DNA of 21,620 nucleotides from an uncultured Collinsella sp. GTDB lineage: Bacteria > Actinomycetota > Coriobacteriia > Coriobacteriales > Coriobacteriaceae. A program made the position numbers and the translations under genes. Shown here one piece after another: positions 1-8,794 of the stretch. How positions within the stretch are numbered: the first letter of the stretch is position 1; each line of letters starts with the position of its first letter. The DNA lies in NCBI GenBank assembly GCA_959020715.1, contig CAUESV010000021.1, positions 1-21,620 of the forward strand. Direction: 5' to 3'. The notes beneath the pieces were generated by a model. It did not search any database and was not told the origin of the DNA. It saw nothing but the letters and a program-made list of their open reading frames with translations.

Positions 1-1
1 A

Positions 2-24
2 GGAGGCCACTTAATGTGGCCTCC
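2..24 (+). terminator. Terminator-like hairpin at left edge
   Basis: A perfect 9-bp stem (GGAGGCCAC / GTGGCCTCC) encloses a 5-nt loop TTAAT. No T-run follows on the plus strand, and the minus-strand side is cut by the window edge. It may be the 3' hairpin of an upstream gene outside the window. It could equally end a minus-strand transcript. Confidence 0.45.
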
Positions 25-269
25 GTCGTGAGCAGGACTGTAGAGCAGGAAACTTCATCAGCGCCCGCCCCACGGGAAACCGGCGGGATAGACCAGTTCA
101 GATGGGGCTTTGATGCATGGGTGGTCTGTTGTTGTGCAAATGGGTATCATACTGTGGTTATTGCATCGACTCCGTGATGCATCTTTGTACGTTCCCGGCG
201 GTCGGTTTGCCAGAAGCGCCCCGTCGGTTGTTCCAGACCCGTTTCGAAGAAAGGAAACCACACTAACCT
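25..269 (+). other. Non-coding leader upstream of rnj
   Basis: No convincing gene lies here; the minus-strand reading frame in this stretch is low-complexity and resembles nothing. A small dyad (TGCATC / GATGCA, 162-181) is visible. TATCAT (145-150) could be a -10 element, but no good -35 hexamer precedes it, so I do not call a promoter. An AAAGGAA ribosome-binding site at 249-255 precedes the rnj ATG at a rather long 14-nt spacing. Confidence 0.4.
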
Positions 270-1940
270 ATGGCAGCTAAAAAATCATCTCCCTTGAAGA
301 TTATCCCGCTCGGTGGCCTTGACGGCATCGGTAAGAACATGACGGTCTTCGAGTGCGGCGACGACATGGTTCTCGTCGACGCCGGTCTCATGTTCCCTGA
401 CGACTCCCAGCCCGGTATCGACCTGGTGCTTCCCGATTACACCTATGTTCTGGAGAACGAGGAGAAGCTCCGCGGTATCGTCGTCACCCACGGCCACGAG
501 GACCACACCGGTTCGCTTCCGTACCTTCTGCAGGACCTCAACAACAAGGTGCCCATCTTCTCGAGCAAGCTGACGCTTGGCTTTATCGAGGGCAAGCTTT
601 CTGAGTTCCGCATCCGCGCACCCAAGTTCCGCGAGGTCAAGGGCGGCAGTCATGTCAACCTCGGCGGCATCTCGCTCGACTTCTTCTCGATGACGCACTC
701 CATCCCCGGCGCCCTGGGCGTGTTTATCCGCACCAATCAGGGCACCGTTATGCACACCGGCGACTTTAAGCTCGACCAGACGCCCATCGATGGCGTCACG
801 CCCGACTATGCCGCTATCAGCCGCTTTGCCAAGCAGGGCATCGACCTGCTGCTTTCCGACTCCACCAATGCCACGGTTCCCGGCTTTACCAAGTCCGAGG
901 CCGAGGTTGGTCCCAACCTTCTGCACGCCATCAAGAACGCCCCGGGTCGCGTGTTCGTCGCTTCGTTCTCGAGCCACATCCATCGTTTGCAACAGATCTG
1001 CGATGCCGCCCGCAAGTGCGGCCGTAAGGTCGTCGTGACCGGTCGCTCCATGCTCACGAACACCCGCGTGGCGCGTGAGCTTGGCTACCTCAACATCGAC
1101 GACGCCGATATCATCGATGCCTTCGACATTGATAACCTGCCCGACGACAAGATTGTCGTCATGTGCACTGGTTCGCAGGGCGAGCCTCTGTCGGCCCTTT
1201 CGCGCATGGCCAACGGCGAGCACAAGACGCTCTCCATCCACGAGGGCGATACCGTCATCCTCTCGGCAACTCCCGTTCCCGGTAACGAGAAAGCTGTCCA
1301 GCAGGTCGTTAACAGCTTGGCCAAGCTCGGCTGCGACGTGTGGGATAAGAACCGCGCTCTCGTCCACGTCTCCGGTCACGGTAGCCAGGAGGAGCTCAAG
1401 CTCCTGATGGCCATGGCCAAGCCCACGTACTTTATGCCGGTTCACGGCGAGGCCGTGCATCTGCGCGCTCATGCCCAGCTGGCCCGCAAGATGGGTCTCA
1501 AGGACGACCATATCTTTATCCTCGATAACGGCGACACGCTCGAGATGCGCGGCGGTATCGTCAAGCGCGGTACGCCCGTCGAGTCCGGCGTCGTCTACGT
1601 CGACGGCCTGCGTATCGGCGATACCGACCCCATCGTCCTGCGCGATCGCCAGAAGCTCGCCAACGACGGTATGGTTACCGCTGTTGCCATCGTCTCGCTC
1701 AAGCACAAGAAGATCGAGGCCATCGAGTTCTCGGGCCGCGGTGTTTCGTTTGCCATCGACGACCAGTTCTCCGAGGATGCCTCCGCATCCATTATGAAGA
1801 CGATCGAGAAGGGCAAGTTCAGCTTTACGAGCAGCGGTTCCGATGCCATTCGCAAGGCCGTGCGCGATTCACTCTCCAACTTTATCTGGAGCCGTACGCG
1901 CACTCGTCCGATGATCATCCCGGTCGTCATGGAGGTTTAG
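270..1940 (+). CDS. rnj: Ribonuclease J
   Basis: This is a metallo-beta-lactamase/beta-CASP ribonuclease that degrades and matures RNA in the cytoplasm by 5'-3' exonuclease and endonuclease activity (family knowledge). The zinc motif HGHEDH is at residues 74-79. Further metal ligands fit H143 (MTHSIPG) and D165 (HTGDFK). The beta-CASP insert follows, with SSHIHRLQ at about 230-237, then the late histidine motifs HVSGHGS and MPVHGE, and a C-terminal domain from about 450. At 556 residues the length is normal for the family. It is the first gene of a likely operon: its last codons contain the GGAGGT ribosome-binding site of ftsK. A neighbouring rnj-ftsK pair is typical of Actinobacteria. Confidence 0.96.
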   Translation: MAAKKSSPLKIIPLGGLDGIGKNMTVFECGDDMVLVDAGLMFPDDSQPGIDLVLPDYTYVLENEEKLRGIVVTHGHEDHTGSLPYLLQDLNNKVPIFSSKLTLGFIEGKLSEFRIRAPKFREVKGGSHVNLGGISLDFFSMTHSIPGALGVFIRTNQGTVMHTGDFKLDQTPIDGVTPDYAAISRFAKQGIDLLLSDSTNATVPGFTKSEAEVGPNLLHAIKNAPGRVFVASFSSHIHRLQQICDAARKCGRKVVVTGRSMLTNTRVARELGYLNIDDADIIDAFDIDNLPDDKIVVMCTGSQGEPLSALSRMANGEHKTLSIHEGDTVILSATPVPGNEKAVQQVVNSLAKLGCDVWDKNRALVHVSGHGSQEELKLLMAMAKPTYFMPVHGEAVHLRAHAQLARKMGLKDDHIFILDNGDTLEMRGGIVKRGTPVESGVVYVDGLRIGDTDPIVLRDRQKLANDGMVTAVAIVSLKHKKIEAIEFSGRGVSFAIDDQFSEDASASIMKTIEKGKFSFTSSGSDAIRKAVRDSLSNFIWSRTRTRPMIIPVVMEV

Positions 1941-1941
1941 T

Positions 1942-4722
1942 TTGGCGCGCGGATCAGCACAAAACGCCAAAGGCAATAAGGCCAATAACCAACCGGCATC
2001 TGCTAAGGGTGCCGGTTCCCATCTGCGTGCCAATAAGGGCCACGAGGCAGACTTCGACGATTTTGAGCCCTTGGTCGAGCCCTCAGCCAATCGCGATATC
2101 GCCGGCGTGGTCATTGCCGTTTTGGCGATTGCGTCCTTTATTGCCGTGATTTCTCCGGCAACAGCGCCCGTTACGGCTGCCGTTGCCGGGTTCTACCACC
2201 TGGGCTTTGGTCTGGGCGCCTACGTGTTGCCGATCGTCATTTTGCTGTTTGCCGCCACGCTCTTTTTAGGCGAGGACTCGCCGCTCAACGCGCGCTCTGT
2301 TGCGGGCGGCGCCGTGGTCTTTATCGCCGTCGTCTCCATTCTTTCGTTGATGGTGCCAGGTACGAGCGACTCGTGCGACCTTATGTTCACGCCGCAAAAT
2401 CTGTCCGCCTCGGGTGGTTACATCGGTGCGTTTATTGCGAGTGCGCTGCAAAATGCCCTGGGTAAGCCTATCGCGATGGTAGTCCTGCTGGGCCTTGTCG
2501 TCGTGGGCTTGGTCATCATTGGCTTTTCGGTGGGCGGCGTTTTGCGCTCTGCCCGCGACCGTGCGGCCGATTTTGCCGAGCGCCGTCGTGCCGATGTTAA
2601 CGCGAGTCCGTGGGGTGACGATGAGGCCCTGTCGGTGCCCGGCGTTGCCCGTCCTCACCTGAGCATTCTTCGTCAAAAGGGCTCCGATGCTGCCGTGACC
2701 ACGGTCATGGGCAACGATGTGGACCCGGTTTTGGACGATGACGACGAGGACGAGGATCCGTTTGTCGACGTGTCCGATGCCGTGGAAGCTGAGCGCGCTA
2801 AGACGACGCTGTTGCCGCGCCGCCATGCCAAGAAGGGCAAGGCTGCGCCCAAACTCAATACGAGTGAGCCCGACCCGTCTTGGTCCGAGAGCGAGATTGA
2901 GCTCACCGAGGGCGATGACGAGGACGACGAGGCTCCGATTGAGACCGCAAAGACAACTTTGCTGCCGCGTCGCCATGCAAAGCGCGACCAGGTAACCGGT
3001 CAGCTTTCGATGGAAGACGACCCTGATAAGATCGACGAGTCCGAGCCGCCGTTTGCCGTGAATCCTGTCTCGGCAGCACCTCAGATCCCCGATTTCTTGA
3101 AGCATCCCAAGGTTGCCGATGCGCCTGCCTTGAGTGCTGTCGAATCGGCTGCGGCTAGCGATGGGGGAGCGGACGGCGGCGCCGCAGATAACGAGGGCGA
3201 AGAAGAGGACGGCCTCAAACTTCCGCCACTTGAGATTCTGCATGCCAACCCGCAGTCGGCTTCCTCCGCGTCTTCTGACAAGGAGCTGGAACAGACTGCC
3301 GAGTCGCTTCAGTCCACCTTGCTGGAGTTTGGTCGTAGTGCCCGCGTGGTCGGCTGGATCGCCGGCCCCACGGTGACGACCTTTAAGCTGCAACCTGGCG
3401 AGGGCGAGCGCGTGAGCAAGATTTCGAGCCTCGAGGACGATATCGCGCTATCGCTTGCTGCCCAGTCGGTGCGTATCTTTGCCCCGATCCCCGGCACCTC
3501 GCTTGTGGGTATCGAGATCCCCAATCGCAAGCGCCAGAACGTCAACCTGGGCGACGTGCTTCCCTATGTGAAGGGCGGTCCGCTCGAGCTCGCCATCGGT
3601 CGAGATGCCGAGGGTACGCCGGTCGTCGCCGACCTTGCCAAGATGCCCCACCTGCTGATCGCCGGTACCACGGGTTCCGGTAAGTCGGTCATGATCAACT
3701 CCATCATCACGACCTTGCTCATGCGCGCCCTTCCCGAGGACGTTCGCCTGATCATGGTCGACCCCAAGCGCGTCGAGCTTGCGGGCTATAACGGTCTGCC
3801 GCATCTTTACGTGCCTGTAGTGACCGAGCCCAAGCAGGCCGCGAGCGCTCTGCAATGGGCCGTGTCCGAGATGGAGCGTCGCCTGAAGGTCTTCGAGCGT
3901 CTCAACGTACGTAAGATCTCGACCTACAACGAAAAGCAGGCCGCCGGCGAGTTTGAGCATTACGACAACCCGCCGCAAAAGATGCCCTACCTGGTCATCA
4001 TCATTGACGAGCTCTCGGATCTGATGATGGTTGCCGGTAAGGATGTCGAGGCCTCGATCGTTCGTATCGCCCAGCTGGGCCGTGCCGCCGGTATTCACCT
4101 TATCGTGGCTACGCAGCGCCCCAGCTCCAACGTGGTGACGGGCCTCATCAAGGCCAACATCACCAACCGCATCGCCTTTAACGTCGCCACGGGCATCGAC
4201 TCGCGCGTCATTATCGACCAGATGGGTGCCGAAAAGCTTACCGGTTTGGGCGACATGCTGTTCTCCAAGGTCGACTGGGGCAAGCCTCGCCGTATCCAGG
4301 GCTGCTTTGTCTCGGACGACGAAATCAACGAGATTGTCGAGTTTGTCAAGTCGCAGAGCGAGCCCGACTACCACGAGGAGATCCTGTCTGCCGTGGCGCC
4401 CGCTTCTATGTCCATGGCGGGTGGCGGCGGCATTGTCCGCACCGGAGTTGCCGAGCCGCAAGACGATGATCCGCTCATTTGGGAAGCCGCCCATATTGTG
4501 GTGGAATCGCAGCTTGGCTCCACATCTGGCCTGCAACGCCGTCTGAAGGTTGGCTATGCACGTGCCGGGCGTATTATGGACATGCTGGAAGAAAAGGGTG
4601 TCGTCGGACCGCCCGACGGTTCCAAGCCGCGCGAGGTCCTGCTGGACGAGGAGGGGCTCGCCGCGTTGGAGTCTGTCGACGCCGAGATGGCACGTGAAGA
4701 TCGTGAGTTTGGAGGATTCTGA
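1942..4722 (+). CDS. ftsK: DNA translocase FtsK/SpoIIIE
   Basis: This is a septal, membrane-anchored ATPase that pumps chromosomal DNA during division. The start is TTG, one base after the rnj stop, supported by a perfect GGAGGT (1931-1936) at 5-nt spacing. About four membrane helices lie between residues 52 and 201. A long acidic, probably disordered linker follows (about 202-420) and contains the 12-residue motif AKTTLLPRRHAK twice (286-297 and 336-347). The motor domain has Walker A GTTGSGKS (575-582) and Walker B LVIIIDE (684-690). A C-terminal winged-helix gamma domain (about 845-912) would read polar sequences such as KOPS/SRS. The 926-residue length is ordinary. The stop overlaps the next start (TGATG), so translation is probably coupled. 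Confidence 0.97.
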   Translation: MARGSAQNAKGNKANNQPASAKGAGSHLRANKGHEADFDDFEPLVEPSANRDIAGVVIAVLAIASFIAVISPATAPVTAAVAGFYHLGFGLGAYVLPIVILLFAATLFLGEDSPLNARSVAGGAVVFIAVVSILSLMVPGTSDSCDLMFTPQNLSASGGYIGAFIASALQNALGKPIAMVVLLGLVVVGLVIIGFSVGGVLRSARDRAADFAERRRADVNASPWGDDEALSVPGVARPHLSILRQKGSDAAVTTVMGNDVDPVLDDDDEDEDPFVDVSDAVEAERAKTTLLPRRHAKKGKAAPKLNTSEPDPSWSESEIELTEGDDEDDEAPIETAKTTLLPRRHAKRDQVTGQLSMEDDPDKIDESEPPFAVNPVSAAPQIPDFLKHPKVADAPALSAVESAAASDGGADGGAADNEGEEEDGLKLPPLEILHANPQSASSASSDKELEQTAESLQSTLLEFGRSARVVGWIAGPTVTTFKLQPGEGERVSKISSLEDDIALSLAAQSVRIFAPIPGTSLVGIEIPNRKRQNVNLGDVLPYVKGGPLELAIGRDAEGTPVVADLAKMPHLLIAGTTGSGKSVMINSIITTLLMRALPEDVRLIMVDPKRVELAGYNGLPHLYVPVVTEPKQAASALQWAVSEMERRLKVFERLNVRKISTYNEKQAAGEFEHYDNPPQKMPYLVIIIDELSDLMMVAGKDVEASIVRIAQLGRAAGIHLIVATQRPSSNVVTGLIKANITNRIAFNVATGIDSRVIIDQMGAEKLTGLGDMLFSKVDWGKPRRIQGCFVSDDEINEIVEFVKSQSEPDYHEEILSAVAPASMSMAGGGGIVRTGVAEPQDDDPLIWEAAHIVVESQLGSTSGLQRRLKVGYARAGRIMDMLEEKGVVGPPDGSKPREVLLDEEGLAALESVDAEMAREDREFGGF
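2797..2982 (+). repeat. Duplicated cationic motif in the FtsK linker
   Basis: Codons 286-297 (nt 2797-2832) and 336-347 (nt 2947-2982) of ftsK encode the same 12 residues, AKTTLLPRRHAK. The two DNA copies differ at seven codons, all synonymous. Each copy lies next to a strongly acidic stretch (DDDDEDED, GDDEDDE). Protein-level identity with diverged DNA points to a conserved short linear motif rather than a recent duplication. Confidence 0.85.
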
Positions 4723-6233
4723 TGGCTGCACGCTTTGGTGACATGCTGCTCGAGCAGCGTCGCCGAATGGGCCTTTCCATTCAGCAGGTCGCCAACACCA
4801 TCAAAATCAGGCCGCAGATCATCGAGTTTTTCGAGACCGGTAACTTTGCTTCGATGCCGCCGCGTGGCTATGCGCAGGGCATGATTTCGAGCTATGCTCG
4901 CTTTTTGGGCCTCAATCCGCGTGAGGTCGTCAATGCCTATTTTGACGACCTGATGGCATACGAACGCGAGACATCGCAGCAGGGTGGTCGTTTTCAGGAC
5001 GCCGCCGGCTACGTCAATTCGCGTTCCTCGGTCGATAACGGGCGCTTCCTGATGGTTCAGGGCGGTCGTTCGACCCGCTATGGACAGCGTCCTCAGCAGG
5101 CCGGTTATATTACCGAGACGGGTTCGGGCGAGGAGATTCGCTCACAGCGTGACCGGTTCCGCAGTACGCCGATGCCCGAGGACCGTGCACTTCCCGCTGC
5201 CCGCGGCGTGGCGCGTGACCCTCGTGCCGGCTACGGCGACGGCGGCTATTTCGATCGCGGTTACCGTGGTGCCTCTACGGGACGCTCTCGCGGTGGCTAC
5301 GCGGATGCCGATACCACGCAGGTGACGCCGCGTCTCCGCTCTCAATCACAGCCGTATGGCCAGTGCTCTTCGGCTCCGCGTTCGGGCCAGCGTGGCTATC
5401 AAGGCCGCGGTGAACTTGCGCCCCGCTCGGGTCAGCGCAGCCTTCAGGGCCAGGGTGGCTATCGCGGCCGTTCCGATAACAATCGTGGTCGTATGCCTCA
5501 GGGAGGCGGCCGCAGCAGTTCCAGTCGTGGACGAGGCGGATCACGTACTCCTCAAAACAACGGGCTCGATCCGCGTATCGTCTACGCCGGCATCGGCGCC
5601 GTTGCGCTGCTGTTGATTGTGCTCATCGTGGTGTTTCTGCGCGGCTGCGCATCTTCGGCGCCCGAGACCACGCCTGAGACGCCTGCTGCTACCAAGACGA
5701 CGACCAAGAAGTCTTCTAAGAAGACCGAAACGGTCGACGAGGACGAAGACACCGATGAGGCGACGGATGAGTCGACTGATTCGGACGCCACCAAGACGAC
5801 GGCCAAGAAGGAAGAGAAAGAGGTCACGAAGGTCAAAGTCTCCGTTGCCAAGGGAAAGACCGCGTGGATTGAGGTCAAGGTCGACGGCAAGTCGGTCTAT
5901 GGCGCCCAGGCGACTGGTCCCTTTGAGCAGGAGTACACGCCCGAGTCCTCGATCGAGATCACCACGTCCAAGCCTTCCGATGTCACCGTTACCAAGAACG
6001 GCGAAAAGGTCCGTTACGATACCAAGACCTCGGGCGTGGCGCGTGTGACGATCACCGTTCCCAAGAAGGAGACGACTGATTCCGAGAATGGTGAAAGTTC
6101 TGATGGTGCCGACACCACCGATGGTACCGACACCACCGACGGCACCGATGCCCAGTCCACGGATGGCGCCGATACCGCAACTGACGGTCAGACGCCCACC
6201 GATTCTACCGACTATTCGTACGATAGCTACTAA
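4722..6233 (+). CDS. RodZ-like HTH membrane protein with RG-rich segment
   Basis: The N-terminus (residues 1-75) is a RodZ-type helix-turn-helix (FGDMLLEQRRRMGLSIQQVA, then PRGYAQGMISSYARFLGL). Residues 100-281 are low-complexity and rich in R, G, Q, S and Y, with RGG-like pieces and a repeated APRSGQR. One membrane helix follows (about 286-307). Outside it come a Thr/Lys/Asp/Glu linker, a beta-rich domain resembling the RodZ C-terminal domain (DUF4115, about 370-448) and a Thr/Asp tail with TDG repeats ending in SYDSY. RodZ proteins link the cell-shape machinery to the membrane. The role here is inferred from fold order only, and the 503-residue length exceeds typical RodZ because of the RG-rich and tail segments. 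The start overlaps the ftsK stop, with GGAGGA (4711-4716) at 5 nt. Confidence 0.85.
   Translation: MAARFGDMLLEQRRRMGLSIQQVANTIKIRPQIIEFFETGNFASMPPRGYAQGMISSYARFLGLNPREVVNAYFDDLMAYERETSQQGGRFQDAAGYVNSRSSVDNGRFLMVQGGRSTRYGQRPQQAGYITETGSGEEIRSQRDRFRSTPMPEDRALPAARGVARDPRAGYGDGGYFDRGYRGASTGRSRGGYADADTTQVTPRLRSQSQPYGQCSSAPRSGQRGYQGRGELAPRSGQRSLQGQGGYRGRSDNNRGRMPQGGGRSSSSRGRGGSRTPQNNGLDPRIVYAGIGAVALLLIVLIVVFLRGCASSAPETTPETPAATKTTTKKSSKKTETVDEDEDTDEATDESTDSDATKTTAKKEEKEVTKVKVSVAKGKTAWIEVKVDGKSVYGAQATGPFEQEYTPESSIEITTSKPSDVTVTKNGEKVRYDTKTSGVARVTITVPKKETTDSENGESSDGADTTDGTDTTDGTDAQSTDGADTATDGQTPTDSTDYSYDSY
6102..6152 (+). repeat. 18-bp tandem repeat encoding DG(A/T)DTT
   Basis: Two full 18-bp units (6102-6119 and 6120-6137, one base different) and a partial third (6138-6152) lie in the 3' part of the RodZ-like gene. 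They encode a Thr/Asp-rich extracellular tail. Such short in-frame units can change number by slippage. Confidence 0.8.
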
Positions 6234-6259
6234 GCCGCTCGTACGCGAAAGGAAATATC

Positions 6260-6757
6260 ATGGCTAAAGATTCCAGCTTCGACGTCGTGTCCGAGGTCAA
6301 CATGCAAGAGGTCGACAACGCCTTCCAGCAGACCACGCGCGAGATTTCGCAGCGCTATGACCTGAAGGATTCCGGCGCCACGATCGAGCTTTCGAAGGGC
6401 GACAAACTCTTTACGATTAACGCCCCGGCCGACTTTGTCTCCAAGCAGATCATCGATGTCCTGAGCTCCAAGCTCATCAAGCGCGGCATCGACCTCAAGG
6501 CTGTCTCGTGGGATGCTCCGCAGGCGGCATCGGGCGGCACCGTGCGCGTGCTCGGCCATATCGTCGAGGGTATCGACCAGGCGACCGCCAAGAAGATCAA
6601 CAAGGACATCAAGGACCAAAAGCTCAAGGTCAAGGTGACCATCGAGGCCGACAAGCTGCGTGTTTCCTCTGCTTCGAAGGACGCGTTGCAGACCGTGATT
6701 CAGTTCCTGCGCGACCAGGACTACGGCCAGCCGCTGCAGTTCACCAACTACCGCTAA
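6260..6757 (+). CDS. yajQ: YajQ-family nucleotide-binding protein
   Basis: The 165-residue sequence follows the YajQ (UPF0234/DUF520) pattern throughout: DSSFDVVSEVNMQEVDNA at the N-terminus, ISQRYDLKDS, SSKLIKRGIDLK in the middle, and the typical end FLRDQDYGQPLQFTNYR. Family members bind nucleic acids or nucleotides, and a Xanthomonas homologue binds cyclic di-GMP; the role here is unknown. The start is supported by GAAAGGA (6247-6253) at 6 nt. It sits 26 bp after the RodZ-like gene and 27 bp before rimO, so co-transcription is likely. Confidence 0.95.
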   Translation: MAKDSSFDVVSEVNMQEVDNAFQQTTREISQRYDLKDSGATIELSKGDKLFTINAPADFVSKQIIDVLSSKLIKRGIDLKAVSWDAPQAASGGTVRVLGHIVEGIDQATAKKINKDIKDQKLKVKVTIEADKLRVSSASKDALQTVIQFLRDQDYGQPLQFTNYR

Positions 6758-6784
6758 TATCATTCGAAAGGACCGCTCTCCAAC

Positions 6785-8134
6785 ATGGATACACCGCTGG
6801 GCTCCGTGCTCTACATTACTCTCGGGTGCGCTAAGAACGAGGTTGACACCGACCGCATGCGTTCTCTTTTGACCGCCGCGGGCTACGAGGAGGCATTCGA
6901 CCCACAGGATGCCGATATCGCCATCGTCAATACATGCTCGTTCCTCGCCTCTGCAACGTCCGAGAGCATCGAGACCACGCTCGAGCTCGCCAACGAGGTT
7001 CAGGACGGCGTTCGTTCTTGCCCCATCGTCATGTGCGGCTGTGTGCCGTCGCGCTATGGCGACGACCTGCCTAACGAGCTGCCCGAGGTCGCTGCCTTTG
7101 TGAAGGCCGACGAAGAGGACGGCATCGTGGCGGTCATCGATGGCGTACTGGGTGTCGAGCGTGAGATCGCAGCCTATATTCCGCAGGTCAAGCGCACTGT
7201 CGAGGGCGCTGTCGCCTACGTCAAGATTTCCGATGGCTGCAACCGCTTCTGCAGCTTCTGCATGATCCCCTATATTCGCGGTCGCTATCATTCACGCAAT
7301 GCCGAGAGCATTATCTCCGAGGTGCGCGACCTGGTTGCCGGCGGTGTGCGCGAGATCGTGCTGATCGGCCAGGATACGGGTATTTGGGGCACCGACTTTG
7401 CTGACGAGGACGTCGCCGATGGCTCGCCGCGCAATCTGGCGCAGCTGCTGCGTGCCGTCGCCGAGGCCGTACGCCCGCACAACGTCTGGGTCCGCGTGCT
7501 CTACCTGCAGCCCGAGGGCATGACTGACGAGCTTATCGATACGATTCGCGATACGCCCGAGGTGCTGCCCTATATCGATATCCCCGTGCAGCACTGCGAC
7601 GCGCGCATCCTCAAGGCTATGCGCCGTTCCGGTTCGCGCCAAGAGCTCGAGGACCTGTTCCGCGATCTGCGTGAGCGTATCCCCGGCATCGTGATCCGTT
7701 CCACGGCCATGGTCGGCTTCCCGACCGAGACTGACGACGAGTTCCGCGACCTTATCGACTTTATGGACACCGTCGGCTTTGACTACACGAGTGTCTTTGC
7801 CTACTCTCGTGAGGAAGGCAGCCTGGCCGCTAAGATGGAGGGTCAGGTCGACGAAGAAGTCAAGCTCGAGCGCGCCCAGGAGGCCATGGACCTGGCCGAG
7901 TCGCTCGGTTTTGCCGCCACCGCCGCACATGTGGGCGAGCGCGCCCAGGTGATCGTCGACGGCATCGAGGAGACCGAGGACGGCGCCGAGCTGATCGGCC
8001 ATGCCTGGTTCCAGGCGCCCGATTCCGATGGCGCGGTGCACTTGGACGCCAGCGAGGCGTCCGTGGGCGATATTCTGACTGTCGAGTTTACCGATAGCTT
8101 CTGCTATGAGCTTATCGGCCATGTTGTGGAGTAG
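6785..8134 (+). CDS. rimO: Ribosomal protein S12 methylthiotransferase RimO
   Basis: This is a radical-SAM enzyme with two iron-sulfur clusters that adds a methylthio group to an aspartate of ribosomal protein S12. The N-terminal MTTase domain has LGCAKNEVDTDRM (C15), NTCSF (C51) and GCVPSRY (C86). The radical-SAM motif is CNRFCSFC (C152, C156, C159), followed by MIPYIRGR. A TRAM-like domain occupies roughly residues 385-449. LGCAKNEVD and SFCMIPYIRGRYHSR favour RimO over MiaB, and a separate MiaB lies further along. At 449 residues the length is normal. GAAAGGA (6766-6772) precedes the ATG at 12 nt. The rimO stop overlaps the AGGAGA ribosome-binding site of pgsA. Confidence 0.95.
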   Translation: MDTPLGSVLYITLGCAKNEVDTDRMRSLLTAAGYEEAFDPQDADIAIVNTCSFLASATSESIETTLELANEVQDGVRSCPIVMCGCVPSRYGDDLPNELPEVAAFVKADEEDGIVAVIDGVLGVEREIAAYIPQVKRTVEGAVAYVKISDGCNRFCSFCMIPYIRGRYHSRNAESIISEVRDLVAGGVREIVLIGQDTGIWGTDFADEDVADGSPRNLAQLLRAVAEAVRPHNVWVRVLYLQPEGMTDELIDTIRDTPEVLPYIDIPVQHCDARILKAMRRSGSRQELEDLFRDLRERIPGIVIRSTAMVGFPTETDDEFRDLIDFMDTVGFDYTSVFAYSREEGSLAAKMEGQVDEEVKLERAQEAMDLAESLGFAATAAHVGERAQVIVDGIEETEDGAELIGHAWFQAPDSDGAVHLDASEASVGDILTVEFTDSFCYELIGHVVE

Positions 8135-8143
8135 GAGAGCGTC

Positions 8144-8782
8144 GTGGCTAACGAGAGCAATAAGGAACTGACGAGTGTCTGGACGCCCGCCAATATCGTG
8201 ACGTGCGTGCGCATCGTCTTTATCCCGGTGTTCATGATCGTCTCGGCCCTGTCTCACACGGGCGTTGCCGGTACGGATTGGAGCACTTTCGACGGCCCGC
8301 TCGCCGCCGCAGCCTTCATTCTGTACGTCATCCTGTCGTGCACCGATAAGGTTGACGGCTACCTGGCGCGCTCGCGCAACGAGATTACCGACTTCGGTAA
8401 GTTCTTGGACCCCATCGCCGACAAGCTGCTCGTGTTCTCGGCCCTGCTGCTGTTCTTGGACTTTGGTGCCGTAACCGTGTGGTCGGTGTTCATTATCCTG
8501 TTCCGCGAGCTGCTGGTGAGCGCCCTGCGCATGGTCGCGAGTGCGGCCGGTGTGGTCGTTGCCGCCGACAAGCTCGGCAAATACAAGACGGCGACCACGA
8601 TGGTCTCCATCTGCGGTTACCTGTGCGTCTTTGCGATGGCCGGCTTGAACTTTGGCCCGGTGGCGCTGACGCTCGGCATCTACTCGGTGTCGCGCTTCCT
8701 GTATGCCGTTGCCGTTGTCTTGACCGTTATCTCGGGCGCCCAGTACTTCTGGAACTGCCGCAAGATCGTCTTTTCGGTCTAG
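8144..8782 (+). CDS. pgsA: CDP-diacylglycerol-glycerol-3-phosphate phosphatidyltransferase
   Basis: This integral membrane enzyme makes phosphatidylglycerophosphate from CDP-diacylglycerol and glycerol-3-phosphate. The CDP-alcohol phosphatidyltransferase motif is complete: D68, D71, G72, A75 and R76 (DKVDGYLAR), then G85, D89 and D93 (GKFLDPIAD). WTPANIVTCVRI at the N-terminus is typical of PgsA, and several hydrophobic helices follow. The start is GTG at 8144, with AGGAGA (8133-8138) at 5 nt. At 212 residues the length is normal. The order rimO-pgsA-cinA-recA is common in Gram-positive bacteria. Confidence 0.95.
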   Translation: MANESNKELTSVWTPANIVTCVRIVFIPVFMIVSALSHTGVAGTDWSTFDGPLAAAAFILYVILSCTDKVDGYLARSRNEITDFGKFLDPIADKLLVFSALLLFLDFGAVTVWSVFIILFRELLVSALRMVASAAGVVVAADKLGKYKTATTMVSICGYLCVFAMAGLNFGPVALTLGIYSVSRFLYAVAVVLTVISGAQYFWNCRKIVFSV

Positions 8783-8794
8783 GTCCTGGTAGGC

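Noticed and set aside
58..261. Minus-strand 67-residue reading frame in the rnj leader
   Set aside because: No ribosome-binding site and no recognisable sequence; it lies in a leader region facing away from all neighbours.
285..1706. Long minus-strand reading frame opposite rnj
   Set aside because: It is a mirror frame created by GC-rich codon bias; the plus-strand RNase J is unambiguous.
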